Shown here: positions 1-9,080 of the stretch, one piece after another
How the letters are laid out: each line of letters starts with the position of its first letter
How positions within the stretch are numbered: position 1 is the stretch's first letter
Source: Enterobacteriaceae bacterium RIT691
GTDB lineage: Bacteria > Pseudomonadota > Gammaproteobacteria > Enterobacterales > Enterobacteriaceae
Reading direction: 5' to 3'
DNA length: 64,000 nucleotides
Assembly (NCBI GenBank): GCA_009668205.1
Contig: WJYM01000008.1
Location: 124,001 to 188,000, forward strand
The notes under the pieces: model-generated
What the model saw: only the letters and a program-made list of their open reading frames with translations
What the model was told of the DNA's origin: nothing
Databases searched by the model: none
Position numbers and translations under genes: made by a program

Positions 1-82
1 GCTGACCCCTATCGAAGTGAATAAGTCCAACATTGACGAAACCGTGATTAAAGACGGCTTCCATAAGAAGAGCGAACTGTAA
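1..82 (+). CDS. xylF: D-xylose ABC transporter periplasmic binding protein, 3' end only
   Basis: Only the last 26 codons are in the window, read in the frame that starts at base 2 and ending in TAA at 80-82. The tail ends in KDGFHKKSEL, and it lies directly upstream of xylG and xylH in the same orientation, which is the normal position of xylF. XylF binds D-xylose in the periplasm and delivers it to the XylGH membrane complex. The identification rests mainly on gene order because so little of the protein is visible. Confidence 0.8.
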   Translation, partial: LTPIEVNKSNIDETVIKDGFHKKSEL

Positions 83-88
83 TTCCAC

Positions 89-106
89 GCCCCTCCGACG
101 AGGGGC
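89..106 (+). terminator. Intercistronic hairpin between xylF and xylG
   Basis: A 7-bp perfect stem (GCCCCTC / GAGGGGC) with a 4-base loop is followed by CATTTTATTA. It lies in the 59-bp gap between xylF and xylG. Such hairpins after binding-protein genes usually attenuate transcription or protect the upstream message, which keeps the binding protein more abundant than the membrane parts. The role is inferred. Confidence 0.5.
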
Positions 107-141
107 CATTTTATTAATGTGGAACGTTACGGGGAGTCGCT

Positions 142-1683
142 ATGCCTTATTTACTTGAAATGAAGAGCATTACCAAAGCATTTGGCGCGGTGAAAGCGGT
201 CGATAATGTCAGCCTGCGCCTGAATGCCGGTGAGGTCGTTTCGCTCTGCGGCGAAAATGGTTCGGGGAAATCCACGCTGATGAAAGTGCTGTGCGGCATT
301 TACCCGCATGGCAGCTATGAGGGTGAGATTGTCTTTGCCGGTGAACCGCTCGAGGCGGGACACATTCGCGATACCGAGCGTCGCGGCATTGCCATTATTC
401 ACCAGGAGCTGGCGCTGGTTAAGCATCTGACCGTACTGGAAAACATCTTCCTCGGTGCCGAAATGACTCGCCATGGGATCCTCGATTACGATCAAATGAC
501 CCTGCGCTGCGAAAAGCTGTTGGCTCAGGTCAGCCTGGCCATTTCTCCGAACACGCGGGTCGGTGAGTTAGGCCTGGGGCAACAGCAGCTGGTTGAGATA
601 GCCAAAGCGCTGAATAAACAGGTGCGCCTGCTGATCCTGGATGAACCAACGGCCTCGCTGACCGAGCAGGAAACGGCGGTACTGCTGAACATCATCCGCG
701 ATCTGCAACATCACGGCATTGCCTGTATCTACATTTCCCACAAGCTCAATGAAGTCAAAGAGATATCGGATACCATTTGTGTGATCCGCGATGGGCAACA
801 CATCGGTACCCGCGATGCCAGCGGCATGAGCGAAGACGATATCATCACCATGATGGTCGGTCGCGAGCTGACAGCCCTTTACCCCAATGAACCCCACGAG
901 CCAGGTGCAGAAATCTTGCGCGTTGAACACCTGACGGCCTGGCACCCGGTGAATCGCCATATTAAGCGCGTGAACGACGTCTCTTTCTCGCTCCGTCGCG
1001 GTGAAATTCTGGGTATTGCCGGTCTGGTGGGCGCAGGACGAACGGAAGCGGTGCAGTGTTTGTTTGGCGTCTGGCGCGGCCGTTGGGAAGGGAAAATCTT
1101 CATCGACGGTGAACAGGTGCAGATCAACACCTGCCAGCAGGCCATTGCCAGAGGCATTGCGATGGTACCGGAAGATCGCAAAAAGGACGGCATTGTGCCG
1201 GTGATGGCCGTGGGTAAGAACATCACGCTGAGCGCACTCGACCAGTTCTCCGGGCCGCTAAGTGCACTGGATGATGCCGCTGAACAGCACTGCATCCTGC
1301 AATCCCTGCAGCGCCTGAAGGTCAAAACGTCCTCACCGGAGTTAGCCATTGGCAGGCTGAGCGGCGGCAATCAACAGAAAGCCATTCTGGCGCGCTGCCT
1401 GCTGCTGAACCCTCGCATTCTTATCCTCGATGAACCCACCCGGGGCATCGATATCGGGGCGAAATTCGAAATCTACAAACTGATTAATCAGCTGGTGCAG
1501 CAGGGTATTGCGGTGATTGTCATCTCTTCTGAACTGCCGGAAGTGCTTGGCCTGAGCGATCGCATATTGGTGATGCATGAAGGCAAAGTGAAAGCGAACC
1601 TGGTCAACCAAAACCTGACCCAGGAGACAGTGATGGAAGCAGCCCTGAGGAGTGAACGCCATGTCGAAAAACAGCCCATCTGA
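142..1683 (+). CDS. xylG: D-xylose ABC transporter ATP-binding protein XylG
   Basis: The 513-residue protein has the length of E. coli XylG. It contains two ABC modules in tandem, as in sugar importers of the RbsA/MglA type. The first has an intact Walker A motif (GENGSGKST, residues 37-45), the signature LGLGQQQ and the Walker [10 protein letters not shown]. The second has a degenerate P-loop (GLVGAGRTE) but a good signature (LSGGNQQK) and Walker B ([11 protein letters not shown]). It energises xylose uptake through XylH at the cytoplasmic face. The start at 142 follows GGGGAG at a suitable distance. The 3' end overlaps xylH by 23 bp, indicating translational coupling. Confidence 0.97.
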   Translation: MPYLLEMKSITKAFGAVKAVDNVSLRLNAGEVVSLCGENGSGKSTLMKVLCGIYPHGSYEGEIVFAGEPLEAGHIRDTERRGIAIIHQELALVKHLTVLENIFLGAEMTRHGILDYDQMTLRCEKLLAQVSLAISPNTRVGELGLGQQQLVEIAKALNKQVRLLILDEPTASLTEQETAVLLNIIRDLQHHGIACIYISHKLNEVKEISDTICVIRDGQHIGTRDASGMSEDDIITMMVGRELTALYPNEPHEPGAEILRVEHLTAWHPVNRHIKRVNDVSFSLRRGEILGIAGLVGAGRTEAVQCLFGVWRGRWEGKIFIDGEQVQINTCQQAIARGIAMVPEDRKKDGIVPVMAVGKNITLSALDQFSGPLSALDDAAEQHCILQSLQRLKVKTSSPELAIGRLSGGNQQKAILARCLLLNPRILILDEPTRGIDIGAKFEIYKLINQLVQQGIAVIVISSELPEVLGLSDRILVMHEGKVKANLVNQNLTQETVMEAALRSERHVEKQPI

Positions 1684-2842
1684 ACTCAAGCTCAATGCAC
1701 AGGCCCCGCTCGCCTTCGCCGGAGTGAAAAACCTTAACTTCCAGGTGTTTGTGATGATTGCGGCCATTATCGCCATCATGCTGTTTTTCACCTGGACCAC
1801 CGAGGGGTCATATCTCAGCGCCCGCAATGTGTCTAACCTTCTGCGCCAGACCGCTATTACTGGCATCCTGGCTGTAGGCATGGTGTTCGTGATTATTTCA
1901 GCCGAGATAGACCTTTCCGTCGGCTCGATGATGGGCTTGCTCGGCGGTGTCGCGGCCATTTTCGACGTCTGGTTAGGCTGGCCGCTGCCGCTGACTATCA
2001 TCGTCACCCTGCTCCTGGGATTGGTATTGGGTGCATGGAACGGGTGGTGGGTGGCCTATCGTAAAGTGCCCTCATTTATTGTCACTCTGGCGGGGATGCT
2101 GGCTTTCCGAGGCGTACTCATTGGTATCACCAACGGAACAACGGTTTCGCCCACCAGCCCGGCGATGTCGCAGATTGGCCAGAGCTACCTGCCGGACGGG
2201 GTTGGCTTTGTGATTGGGGTCGTTGGATTAATGGCTTTTGTGGCCTGGCAGTGGCGCGGGCGACAGCGTCGGCAGGCGCTGGGGCTGGCTAATCCGGCGG
2301 CGACGGGCGTCCTGGTGCGCCAGGCTTTAACGGCCATTATCGCCCTGGGTGCCATCTGGATGCTAAACGATTATCGTGGTGTGCCCACACCGGTGCTGAT
2401 CCTCACCCTGCTGCTACTGGCGGGTATGTTTATGGCTACCCGTACCGCATTCGGGCGTCGCATCTATGCCATCGGCGGCAACCTGGAAGCCGCACGGCTG
2501 TCCGGCATCAACGTGGAGCGCACCAAGCTTGCCGTCTTCGCGATCAATGGCCTGATGGTGGCCATCGCAGGGCTAATCCTCAGCTCGCGCCTGGGGGCTG
2601 GCTCGCCATCGGCCGGGAATATTGCGGAACTGGATGCTATCGCCGCCTGCGTGATTGGCGGCACCAGCCTTGCAGGCGGCGTTGGTAGCGTGGCGGGCGC
2701 GGTGATGGGGGCCTTTATCATGTCCGCGCTGGATAACGGAATGAGCATGATGGACGTCCCCACTTTCTGGCAATATATCGTCAAGGGTGCCATTTTACTG
2801 CTGGCGGTGTGGATGGACTCAGCGACCAAGCGGCGAGCCTGA
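1661..2842 (+). CDS. xylH: D-xylose ABC transporter permease XylH
   Basis: This 393-residue, strongly hydrophobic protein is the membrane channel of the xylose importer and belongs to the BPD_transp_2 (RbsC-like) permease family. The conserved stretch around [13 protein letters not shown], near residue 90, and the C-terminal [16 protein letters not shown] block are typical. I chose the ATG at 1661, preceded by GAGG, rather than the GTG three codons upstream, because MSKNSPSE matches the start of E. coli XylH. It overlaps the end of xylG. Regulation of the operon by XylR with xylose and CRP is known for the family; its promoter lies outside the window. Confidence 0.97.
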   Translation: MSKNSPSELKLNAQAPLAFAGVKNLNFQVFVMIAAIIAIMLFFTWTTEGSYLSARNVSNLLRQTAITGILAVGMVFVIISAEIDLSVGSMMGLLGGVAAIFDVWLGWPLPLTIIVTLLLGLVLGAWNGWWVAYRKVPSFIVTLAGMLAFRGVLIGITNGTTVSPTSPAMSQIGQSYLPDGVGFVIGVVGLMAFVAWQWRGRQRRQALGLANPAATGVLVRQALTAIIALGAIWMLNDYRGVPTPVLILTLLLLAGMFMATRTAFGRRIYAIGGNLEAARLSGINVERTKLAVFAINGLMVAIAGLILSSRLGAGSPSAGNIAELDAIAACVIGGTSLAGGVGSVAGAVMGAFIMSALDNGMSMMDVPTFWQYIVKGAILLLAVWMDSATKRRA

Positions 2843-2862
2843 TTGCGCGATACACCGATACA

Positions 2863-2888
2863 ATGGCGATGCCCACTGACATCGCCAT
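2863..2888 (+). terminator. Hairpin in the xylH-xylR gap
   Basis: A 9-bp perfect stem (ATGGCGATG / CATCGCCAT) with an 8-base loop is followed by CCTTGTTTCC. It lies between xylH and xylR and may partly terminate the transport message so that xylR is expressed at a lower level. The T-tract is poor, so it is not a strong terminator. Confidence 0.45.
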
Positions 2889-2913
2889 CCTTGTTTCCTC
2901 AGGAATGCTGAAC

Positions 2914-4092
2914 ATGTTTGAAAAACGCCACCGGATCACGCTGTTATTTAATGCCAACAAAGCCTATGACCGCCAGGTCGTCGAAGGCGTGGGGGAATAT
3001 CTGCAGGCGTCGCAATCCGAGTGGGATATCTTCATTGAAGAGGATTTCCGCGCCCGTATTGAAAATATTAAAGAGTGGCTCGGGGATGGTGTGATTGCCG
3101 ATTATGACGATCCGGAAATCGAGGCCCTGCTCGCCGATGTCGATGTCCCGATCATCGGCGTGGGAGGCTCCTATCATCGTCCGGAAGGCTACCCGCCGGT
3201 CCACTACATCGCAACGGATAACCACGCGCTGGTCGAGAGCGCGTTTTTGCATTTGAAAGAGAAAGGCGTACACCGCTTTGCGTTCTACGGTTTACCGGCG
3301 TCCAGCGGCAAACGCTGGGCAGTGGAGCGTGAACATGCGTTCTGTCAGATAGTCGCGAAAGAAAAGTATCGCGGTGTGGTGTATCAGGGTCAGCAAACCG
3401 CGCCAGAAAACTGGCAGCATGCCCAGAACCGACTCGCCGACTGGCTGCAAACGCTGCCGCCACAAACCGGGATTATCGCGGTCACCGATGCCCGTGCCCG
3501 CCATATTCTGCAAGCCTGTGAACATTTGCATATTCCGGTGCCGGAGAAACTGTGCGTGATTGGCATTGATAACGAGGAGCTCACTCGCTATCTGTCGCGC
3601 GTGGCGCTGTCCTCCGTGGCGCAGGGGACCCGTCAGATGGGATATCAGGCGGCAAAGCTGCTGCACCGCCTGCTGGATAACGAACCCCTCCCCCTGCAAC
3701 GACTGCTGGTCCCGCCCGTGCGTGTCGTAGAACGCCGCTCGACGGATTACCGCTCTCTCGACGATCCTGCCGTCATTCAGGCCATGCACTACATCCGCAA
3801 TAACGCCTGCAAAGGCATTAAGGTCGAGCAGGTGCTGGATGCCGTCGGTATTTCGCGCTCAAATCTGGAGAAACGCTTCAAAGAAGAAGTGGGAGAAACC
3901 ATCCATGCGGTGATCCACAGCGAGAAGCTTGAAAAAGCGCGCAGCCTGCTGGTCTCAACGTCGCTCTCTATCAACGAAATTTCGCAGATGTGCGGCTACC
4001 CATCGCTACAGTATTTTTATTCCGTCTTTAAGAAAGAGTACGACACCACGCCGAAGGAGTATCGGGAAAAATTTGGCGAAGCGCTGGTGTAG
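2914..4092 (+). CDS. xylR: Xylose operon transcriptional activator XylR
   Basis: The protein is 392 residues from the ATG at 2914, the same length as E. coli XylR. The N-terminal part is a LacI-like sugar-binding domain that senses D-xylose. The C-terminal hundred residues are an AraC-type double helix-turn-helix, with ISRSNLEKRFKEEVG in the first HTH and SINEISQMCGYPSLQYFYSVFKK in the second. With xylose bound it activates xylAB and xylFGHR. An in-frame upstream extension exists back to 2809 inside xylH, but it has no similarity to known XylR. The gene is the last in the xyl transport operon and ends at a strong terminator. Confidence 0.97.
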   Translation: MFEKRHRITLLFNANKAYDRQVVEGVGEYLQASQSEWDIFIEEDFRARIENIKEWLGDGVIADYDDPEIEALLADVDVPIIGVGGSYHRPEGYPPVHYIATDNHALVESAFLHLKEKGVHRFAFYGLPASSGKRWAVEREHAFCQIVAKEKYRGVVYQGQQTAPENWQHAQNRLADWLQTLPPQTGIIAVTDARARHILQACEHLHIPVPEKLCVIGIDNEELTRYLSRVALSSVAQGTRQMGYQAAKLLHRLLDNEPLPLQRLLVPPVRVVERRSTDYRSLDDPAVIQAMHYIRNNACKGIKVEQVLDAVGISRSNLEKRFKEEVGETIHAVIHSEKLEKARSLLVSTSLSINEISQMCGYPSLQYFYSVFKKEYDTTPKEYREKFGEALV

Positions 4093-4100
4093 AAACAAAA

Positions 4101-4122
4101 ACGCCTTCCGGATGGAAGGCGT
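4101..4122. terminator. Bidirectional terminator between xylR and bax
   Basis: A 9-bp perfect stem (ACGCCTTCC / GGAAGGCGT) with loop GGAT is flanked by A-rich sequence on the left and TGTTTATT on the right. It can therefore end both xylR (rightward) and bax (leftward), which converge here. Confidence 0.85.
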
Positions 4123-4141
4123 TGTTTATTACCGCGTTTGA

Positions 4142-4969
4142 TTACATGTGGTTCGCAATCAGACGCTGATTATCCTGGTACATACTGAACAGGTAGTTGT
4201 TGTAACTGGAACCACGCGTTGAGTAGCCTTTCAGCTTGTGGATCATCGCGCTGGCCGTCACTTCCTGATCCGTTTTACGCAGCTGCGCACGGGATTTACG
4301 GAACGACGAGTAGGCCGGATGCGTATTCAGGTTCACGACATACGCTTCAACGGATTCTTTCACCGATTCAAAGTGTGAATAGCCTTTCACCTTACCGGAT
4401 CCCGATGGGCATTTGCCTTTACCACACTTCATCCCGAACAGATTGTTATTGCTACGGGCAAGCTTAGAGGTGCCCCAGCCACTTTCTGCCGCAGCCATGG
4501 TTGCGACCATGCTGCCAGGAATAATGTCTACGCGCTCAAGCAGCGGGTTCCACGGGATCTTACGCGTGTTCCCTGACCAGCTGATTTTGTAGCGCTGCGT
4601 GATATTTTTCAGGCGCGCGCGCTCTGACGGTGACCAACGGCCATCGTACTGCTTGGAAACAAGCCAGTTACGATCCGCGGTGATCGCCGCATTTTGGCTG
4701 GTAATATAAGGCATTACTGTCCGGAGAAACGCATTTTTCCTTGGTGTTCCGGAAGGGTATTTTCGCAAATCAGGAAGTGAACTACTCTTTGCACTATTGC
4801 GAGAATACTCTTGTTTACTGCTAACCTTACTATTACTGCTTGTCTTTATTACCGGGGCTTTATGACTCGTTGTTGCTGTGTGCGTTGTTGCCAGCACGCC
4901 ACCTGAAAATGCACAGGTGAGTAACATGAGTATCGCAGCCCCATATCGTCGGATGGGAGTCGATATCAT
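4142..4969 (-). CDS. bax: Bax protein, glucosaminidase-domain exported protein
   Basis: From the ATG at 4969 the product is 275 residues, close to the 274 of E. coli Bax. This start has AGGAG just upstream and is followed by a signal-peptide-like segment (GAAILMLLTCAFSGGVLA); a longer in-frame extension to 5068 lacks these features. A low-complexity Ser/Lys/Thr linker follows. The C-terminal half is a glucosaminidase-type (LytG/FlgJ-like) fold with MVATMAAAESGWGTS, in which the Glu is the likely catalytic acid. The protein probably trims peptidoglycan in the periplasm; its physiological role is not established. It is divergent from malS. Confidence 0.9.
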   Translation of the reverse strand: MISTPIRRYGAAILMLLTCAFSGGVLATTHTATTSHKAPVIKTSSNSKVSSKQEYSRNSAKSSSLPDLRKYPSGTPRKNAFLRTVMPYITSQNAAITADRNWLVSKQYDGRWSPSERARLKNITQRYKISWSGNTRKIPWNPLLERVDIIPGSMVATMAAAESGWGTSKLARSNNNLFGMKCGKGKCPSGSGKVKGYSHFESVKESVEAYVVNLNTHPAYSSFRKSRAQLRKTDQEVTASAMIHKLKGYSTRGSSYNNYLFSMYQDNQRLIANHM

Positions 4970-5196
4970 TAGGTCTCCTGGTCGGATAACTGCATTCCAA
5001 CACCTTATATTTTTCACATATTTGCGAAATGAATCACAAATCATATCAAAAATAGCTCGATTGCGCACCCAAAGAAATAGTCCAATTCCGAAACAATGTC
5101 ACGCATAAATTGCATCCGTTCAACTCACAGTCATGAAATTACAGCAGTTATCGCAGAAAATAATTTCTTATTTGCGCCCGATCACTCACCCTTTCG

Positions 5197-5226
5197 CGTC
5201 CTCCCCACTGATACGCAGGAAGGAGG
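5197..5226 (+). promoter_or_regulatory. Putative MalT-box region upstream of malS
   Basis: MalT recognises GGGGA(T/G)GAGG. A 9/10 match (GGGGAGGACG) lies on the minus strand at 5197-5206, and an 8/10 match (AGGAAGGAGG) lies on the plus strand at 5217-5226. A possible -10 (CAGAAT, 5250-5255) follows at the distance expected for a MalT-dependent promoter. MalT control of malS is established in E. coli. These exact sites are inferred by eye. The rest of the 4970-5282 gap is AT-rich and shows no gene. Confidence 0.5.
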
Positions 5227-5282
5227 AGTTCAGGTGAGCACTCTGTTGGCAGAATGGGCCAAAACTGACAGAGGTGTATGGA

Positions 5283-7313
5283 ATGAAACGTGTCGCGCTT
5301 ATCCCGCTCCTGCTCCCCACAACCGTACTGGCGGCCTGGTCTGCTGCGGATTTCCCGGCGTTCACACCTCAAGGTAACGGAACCGTTGTCAGTCAAACAA
5401 CGCTTGCGAAGGGTACTCGCCCTCTGACGTTAAATTTTGACCAACAGTGCTGGCAGCCCGCTGAGGCCATCAGACTCAATCAGATGCTTTCGCTGGAGCC
5501 CTGTCACGCCGCGCCTCCCCAGTGGCACCTCTTTCGCGACGGCAGCTACACCCTGACGGTAGATACGCGCTCCGGAACCCCTACGCTGCTGCTAAGCGTT
5601 GAAAACACGCCAGCAGAAACCCCTCAGGTGGCCATCCGCCAGTGCCCGCGTTGGGACGGTAAACCCTTAACGATAGATGTCAGCCAGACGTTTGCCGAAG
5701 GCAGCAAAGTCCGCGATTTTTACAGCGGTAAGAACGCGATAGTCAGTCAGGGAAAAATTACTCTTCAGCCGGATCAGCACAGCAACGGCCTTCTGCTGCT
5801 TGAGCGGGACGACACCCAGGGCCCGGCCAAATTCACCTGGCACAACGCCACACTCTATTTTGTCCTGACCGACCGCTTTGTGAATGGCAATCCCGCGAAT
5901 GACCACAGCTATGGCCGTCATCCGGATGGCATGCAGGAGATTGGTACTTTTCACGGGGGTGATTTGCAGGGACTCGCCAGCAAGCTTGATTATCTGCAGC
6001 AGCTTGGGGTGAATGCGCTGTGGATAAGCTCCCCGCTTGAGCAAATTCACGGCTGGGTGGGCGGCGGGGCTAACGGTGATTTCCCGCATTATGCCTACCA
6101 CGGCTACTACCCAATGGACTGGACAAAACTCGACGCCAATATGGGCACAGAGAGTGACCTGCGCCATTTGGTGGATGAGGCCCACAAGCGTGGGATCCGT
6201 ATTCTGTTCGACGTGGTGATGAATCACACCGGCTACGCGACGCTGGCCGATATGCAGCAATATCAGTTCGGCGCACTGTACCTGAAAGGTGAGGCGCTGA
6301 AAAAAACGCTCGGCGATCGCTGGACTGACTGGACGCCAGGCCCGGGCCAGACCTGGCATAGCTTCAACGATTACATTAATTTCAGCGACAAAGCCGCCTG
6401 GGCGCAATGGTGGGGAAAACAATGGATCCGCACCGATATTGGCGATTACGACAGCCCGGGGTTTGATGACCTCACGATGTCACTGGCGTTCCTCCCGGAC
6501 CTCAAAACAGAATCCACTGAGGCCTCGGGGCTGCCCGTCTTTTATCAGCATAAGCCGGATACCGCGGCTATCGCCATGGCAGGCTACCGCCCCCGTGATT
6601 ATCTGACGCACTGGCTAAGCCAATGGGTTCGGGATTACGGCATTGATGGCTTCCGGGTCGATACCGCCAAACACGTTGAACTCCCGGCGTGGGACCAGTT
6701 GAAAACGCAGGCGACACAGGCGCTGGCGGAGTGGAAGAAAGCCAATCCGGACAAAGCACAGGATGACAGTGCATTTTGGATGACCGGAGAAGCGTGGGGG
6801 CACGGCGTGATGCAGAGTGCTTATTACCAACACGGCTTCGATGCGATGATCAATTTTGACTATCAGGAGCAGGCTCAGAAAGCCGTGGACTGTCTGGCAA
6901 ACATCGATCCGACCTGGCAACAAATGGCAGACAAACTGCAAAATTTCAACGTCTTGAGCTATCTCTCGTCGCACGATACGCGCCTGTTTCGCGACGGCGG
7001 CAGCCAAGCTGCAGAACTGCTGTTACTCGCCCCTGGTGCTGTACAGATTTTCTATGGTGATGAATCCTCCCGCCCCTTTGGTCCAACGGGCTCAGACCCC
7101 CTTCAGGGCACGCGTTCAGACATGAACTGGCAGGATGTCAGCGGCCAAAAGGCCGCCATGGTCACTCACTGGAAAAAGCTGGGGCAATTCCGTGCTCGCC
7201 ATCCGGCGATCGGTGCCGGAAAACAGACGACGCTTTCGCTGCCCCAAGGCTATGGCTTTATTCGCGAGCAGGGTGAAGACAAGGTGATGGTGGTTTGGGC
7301 AGGAAAACCCTGA
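5283..7313 (+). CDS. malS: Periplasmic alpha-amylase MalS
   Basis: The product is 676 residues from the ATG at 5283, the same length as E. coli MalS. It begins with a Sec signal peptide (MKRVALIPLLLPTTVLA). A GH13 catalytic domain occupies the second half. Conserved region I is DVVMNH, region II is DGFRVDTAKH with nucleophile Asp460, region III is GEAWG with acid/base Glu503, and region IV is SSHDT with Asp565. It hydrolyses long maltodextrins in the periplasm, releasing mainly maltohexaose for the maltose transporter. The start is chosen because GAGG lies 9 bases upstream and the signal peptide begins there; a GTG three codons earlier is less likely. Confidence 0.96.
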   Translation: MKRVALIPLLLPTTVLAAWSAADFPAFTPQGNGTVVSQTTLAKGTRPLTLNFDQQCWQPAEAIRLNQMLSLEPCHAAPPQWHLFRDGSYTLTVDTRSGTPTLLLSVENTPAETPQVAIRQCPRWDGKPLTIDVSQTFAEGSKVRDFYSGKNAIVSQGKITLQPDQHSNGLLLLERDDTQGPAKFTWHNATLYFVLTDRFVNGNPANDHSYGRHPDGMQEIGTFHGGDLQGLASKLDYLQQLGVNALWISSPLEQIHGWVGGGANGDFPHYAYHGYYPMDWTKLDANMGTESDLRHLVDEAHKRGIRILFDVVMNHTGYATLADMQQYQFGALYLKGEALKKTLGDRWTDWTPGPGQTWHSFNDYINFSDKAAWAQWWGKQWIRTDIGDYDSPGFDDLTMSLAFLPDLKTESTEASGLPVFYQHKPDTAAIAMAGYRPRDYLTHWLSQWVRDYGIDGFRVDTAKHVELPAWDQLKTQATQALAEWKKANPDKAQDDSAFWMTGEAWGHGVMQSAYYQHGFDAMINFDYQEQAQKAVDCLANIDPTWQQMADKLQNFNVLSYLSSHDTRLFRDGGSQAAELLLLAPGAVQIFYGDESSRPFGPTGSDPLQGTRSDMNWQDVSGQKAAMVTHWKKLGQFRARHPAIGAGKQTTLSLPQGYGFIREQGEDKVMVVWAGKP

Positions 7314-7465
7314 TGCTCACTTCCGAGCGCTAACAGATGAATACGCTAGCAAAGATTTTAAATTAAGAATAAACAACCAAAGCCAGGACTGTCTCTCTGT
7401 TTGCACCGCGCCGATGCAGGGGTTATGGTTATCCTCTCTCAGTAAGACCGACAGAAAACCTGCAT

Positions 7466-8725
7466 ATGACTTTTTCACTTTTCGGCGACAAATTCACCCG
7501 TCATTCCGGCATCACCCGCCTGATGGAAGACCTCAATGATGGCCTGCGCACCCCAGGTGCCATCATGCTTGGCGGCGGTAACCCGGCGCAAATTCCACAG
7601 ATGAATGACTACTTCCACCACCTGCTGGCTGAAATGCTGGAAAGCGGCAAAGCGACTGAAGCACTCTGCAATTATGACGGCCCGCAGGGGAAATCTGCGC
7701 TCCTGACTGCGCTGGCAGAGATGCTGCGCGAAGAGTTTGGCTGGGATATCGGCCCACAGAATATTGCACTGACCAACGGCAGCCAGAGCGCATTTTTCTA
7801 CTTGTTTAATCTGTTTGCCGGCCGTCGTGCCGATGGCTCCGTTCGCAAAGTCCTGTTCCCTCTGACGCCTGAGTACATCGGCTATGCCGATTCCGGTCTG
7901 GAAGAGGACCTGTTTGTTTCCGCACGCCCAAATATCGAACTGCTGCCGGAAGGCCAGTTTAAATACCACGTCGATTTTGAGCACCTGCGGGTAACCGAAG
8001 AAACGGGGATGATTTGCGTTTCACGCCCAACAAACCCAACCGGCAACGTGATCACCGACGAAGAGCTGATGAAGCTTGATGCCTTAGCTAACCAGCACGG
8101 CATTCCTCTCGTTATCGATAATGCTTACGGTGTCCCTTTCCCGGGTATTATTTTTAGCGAAGCACGTCCGCTGTGGAACCCTAATATTGTGCTGTGCATG
8201 AGCCTCTCGAAATTGGGTCTGCCGGGCAGCCGCTGTGGCATTATGATTGCCAACGAGAAAATCATCAGCGCAATCAGCAATATGAACGGCATCATCAGCC
8301 TCTCGCCCGGCGGCATTGGCCCGGCGATGATGTGCGAAATGATTCAGCGTAACGATCTGCTGCGTTTATCTGAAACGGTAATTAAACCGTTTTATTATCA
8401 GCGCGTTCAGGAAACGCTGGCGATTATTCGCCGTTATTTACCGGAAGAACGCTGCCTGATCCATAAACCCGAAGGGGCTATTTTCCTCTGGCTGTGGTTT
8501 AAGGATCTGCCAATTACCACCGAAGTGCTGTACCAACGCCTGAAGAAGCGTGGCGTGCTGATGGTTCCGGGTGATTTCTTCTTCCCTGGTCTGGATAAAC
8601 CCTGGCCACACACGCATCAGTGTATGCGCATGAATTACGTTCCGGAGCCTGACAAAATCGAAGCGGGAGTGAAAATCCTTGCTGAAGAGATTGAACTCGC
8701 CTGGCAGGAAAGTGGTTGCGAATAA
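7466..8725 (+). CDS. avtA: Valine-pyruvate (alanine-valine) transaminase AvtA
   Basis: The 419-residue protein is a fold-type I PLP-dependent aminotransferase nearly co-linear with E. coli AvtA (417 aa). The Schiff-base lysine is Lys249 in SLSKLGLPGSRCG. The PLP phosphate and ring contacts are seen in NPTGNV and the DNAYGVPFPG segment. It interconverts L-alanine and 2-oxoisovalerate with pyruvate and L-valine in the cytoplasm. It sits downstream of malS in the same orientation but 152 bp away, so it probably has its own promoter. A strong terminator follows it. Confidence 0.96.
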   Translation: MTFSLFGDKFTRHSGITRLMEDLNDGLRTPGAIMLGGGNPAQIPQMNDYFHHLLAEMLESGKATEALCNYDGPQGKSALLTALAEMLREEFGWDIGPQNIALTNGSQSAFFYLFNLFAGRRADGSVRKVLFPLTPEYIGYADSGLEEDLFVSARPNIELLPEGQFKYHVDFEHLRVTEETGMICVSRPTNPTGNVITDEELMKLDALANQHGIPLVIDNAYGVPFPGIIFSEARPLWNPNIVLCMSLSKLGLPGSRCGIMIANEKIISAISNMNGIISLSPGGIGPAMMCEMIQRNDLLRLSETVIKPFYYQRVQETLAIIRRYLPEERCLIHKPEGAIFLWLWFKDLPITTEVLYQRLKKRGVLMVPGDFFFPGLDKPWPHTHQCMRMNYVPEPDKIEAGVKILAEEIELAWQESGCE

Positions 8726-8732
8726 ATAAAAA

Positions 8733-8760
8733 GGCCCTGGATTTCAGGGCCTGTTTTTTT
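8733..8760 (+). terminator. Rho-independent terminator of avtA
   Basis: A 7-bp stem (GGCCCTG / CAGGGCC) with a 5-base loop is followed by TGTTTTTTT. It starts 7 bp after the avtA stop. Confidence 0.92.
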
Positions 8761-9080
8761 CTGTGATCTGTTGCGTAAAATAATGATATATCCGATCAAT
8801 AAAAATCACCTTAATTTATTAGGAATCGTCTTAAATTTATTCTTGAATTAAATAACGCTGTATCAACACACATATAGTGTAGCCCTGCTTAACTTTTTAT
8901 CTTCTCGTTAGCTGATTGTTTTCTAAACACTCTTCTTCACCGTTTATTTTTAACCCTCGTGATGTAAATAAATAATCCATCTACTCCATGAGCGGCAAAG
9001 GTTTCGACCACTTCAGCTCTTTTATTTCCATTTACACTCATTAATACGCCGCCCGGCGTTTCATTTAGTGGAGTATTGCT
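8761..9080 (+). promoter_or_regulatory. AT-rich intergenic region upstream of the lipoprotein gene
   Basis: These 320 bp have no gene and are clearly more AT-rich than the flanks. A possible -10 (TATAGT) lies at about 8873. The translation signal for the next gene is GTGGAG shortly before the ATG at 9081. The leader is presumably long, and no classical operator was recognised. This is also the left edge of the accessory block, where synteny with E. coli breaks. Confidence 0.4.

Noticed and set aside
1342-2007. 221-codon open frame opposite xylG/xylH
   Set aside because: It lies entirely against two well-identified transporter genes and reads as nonsense composition; a shadow frame.
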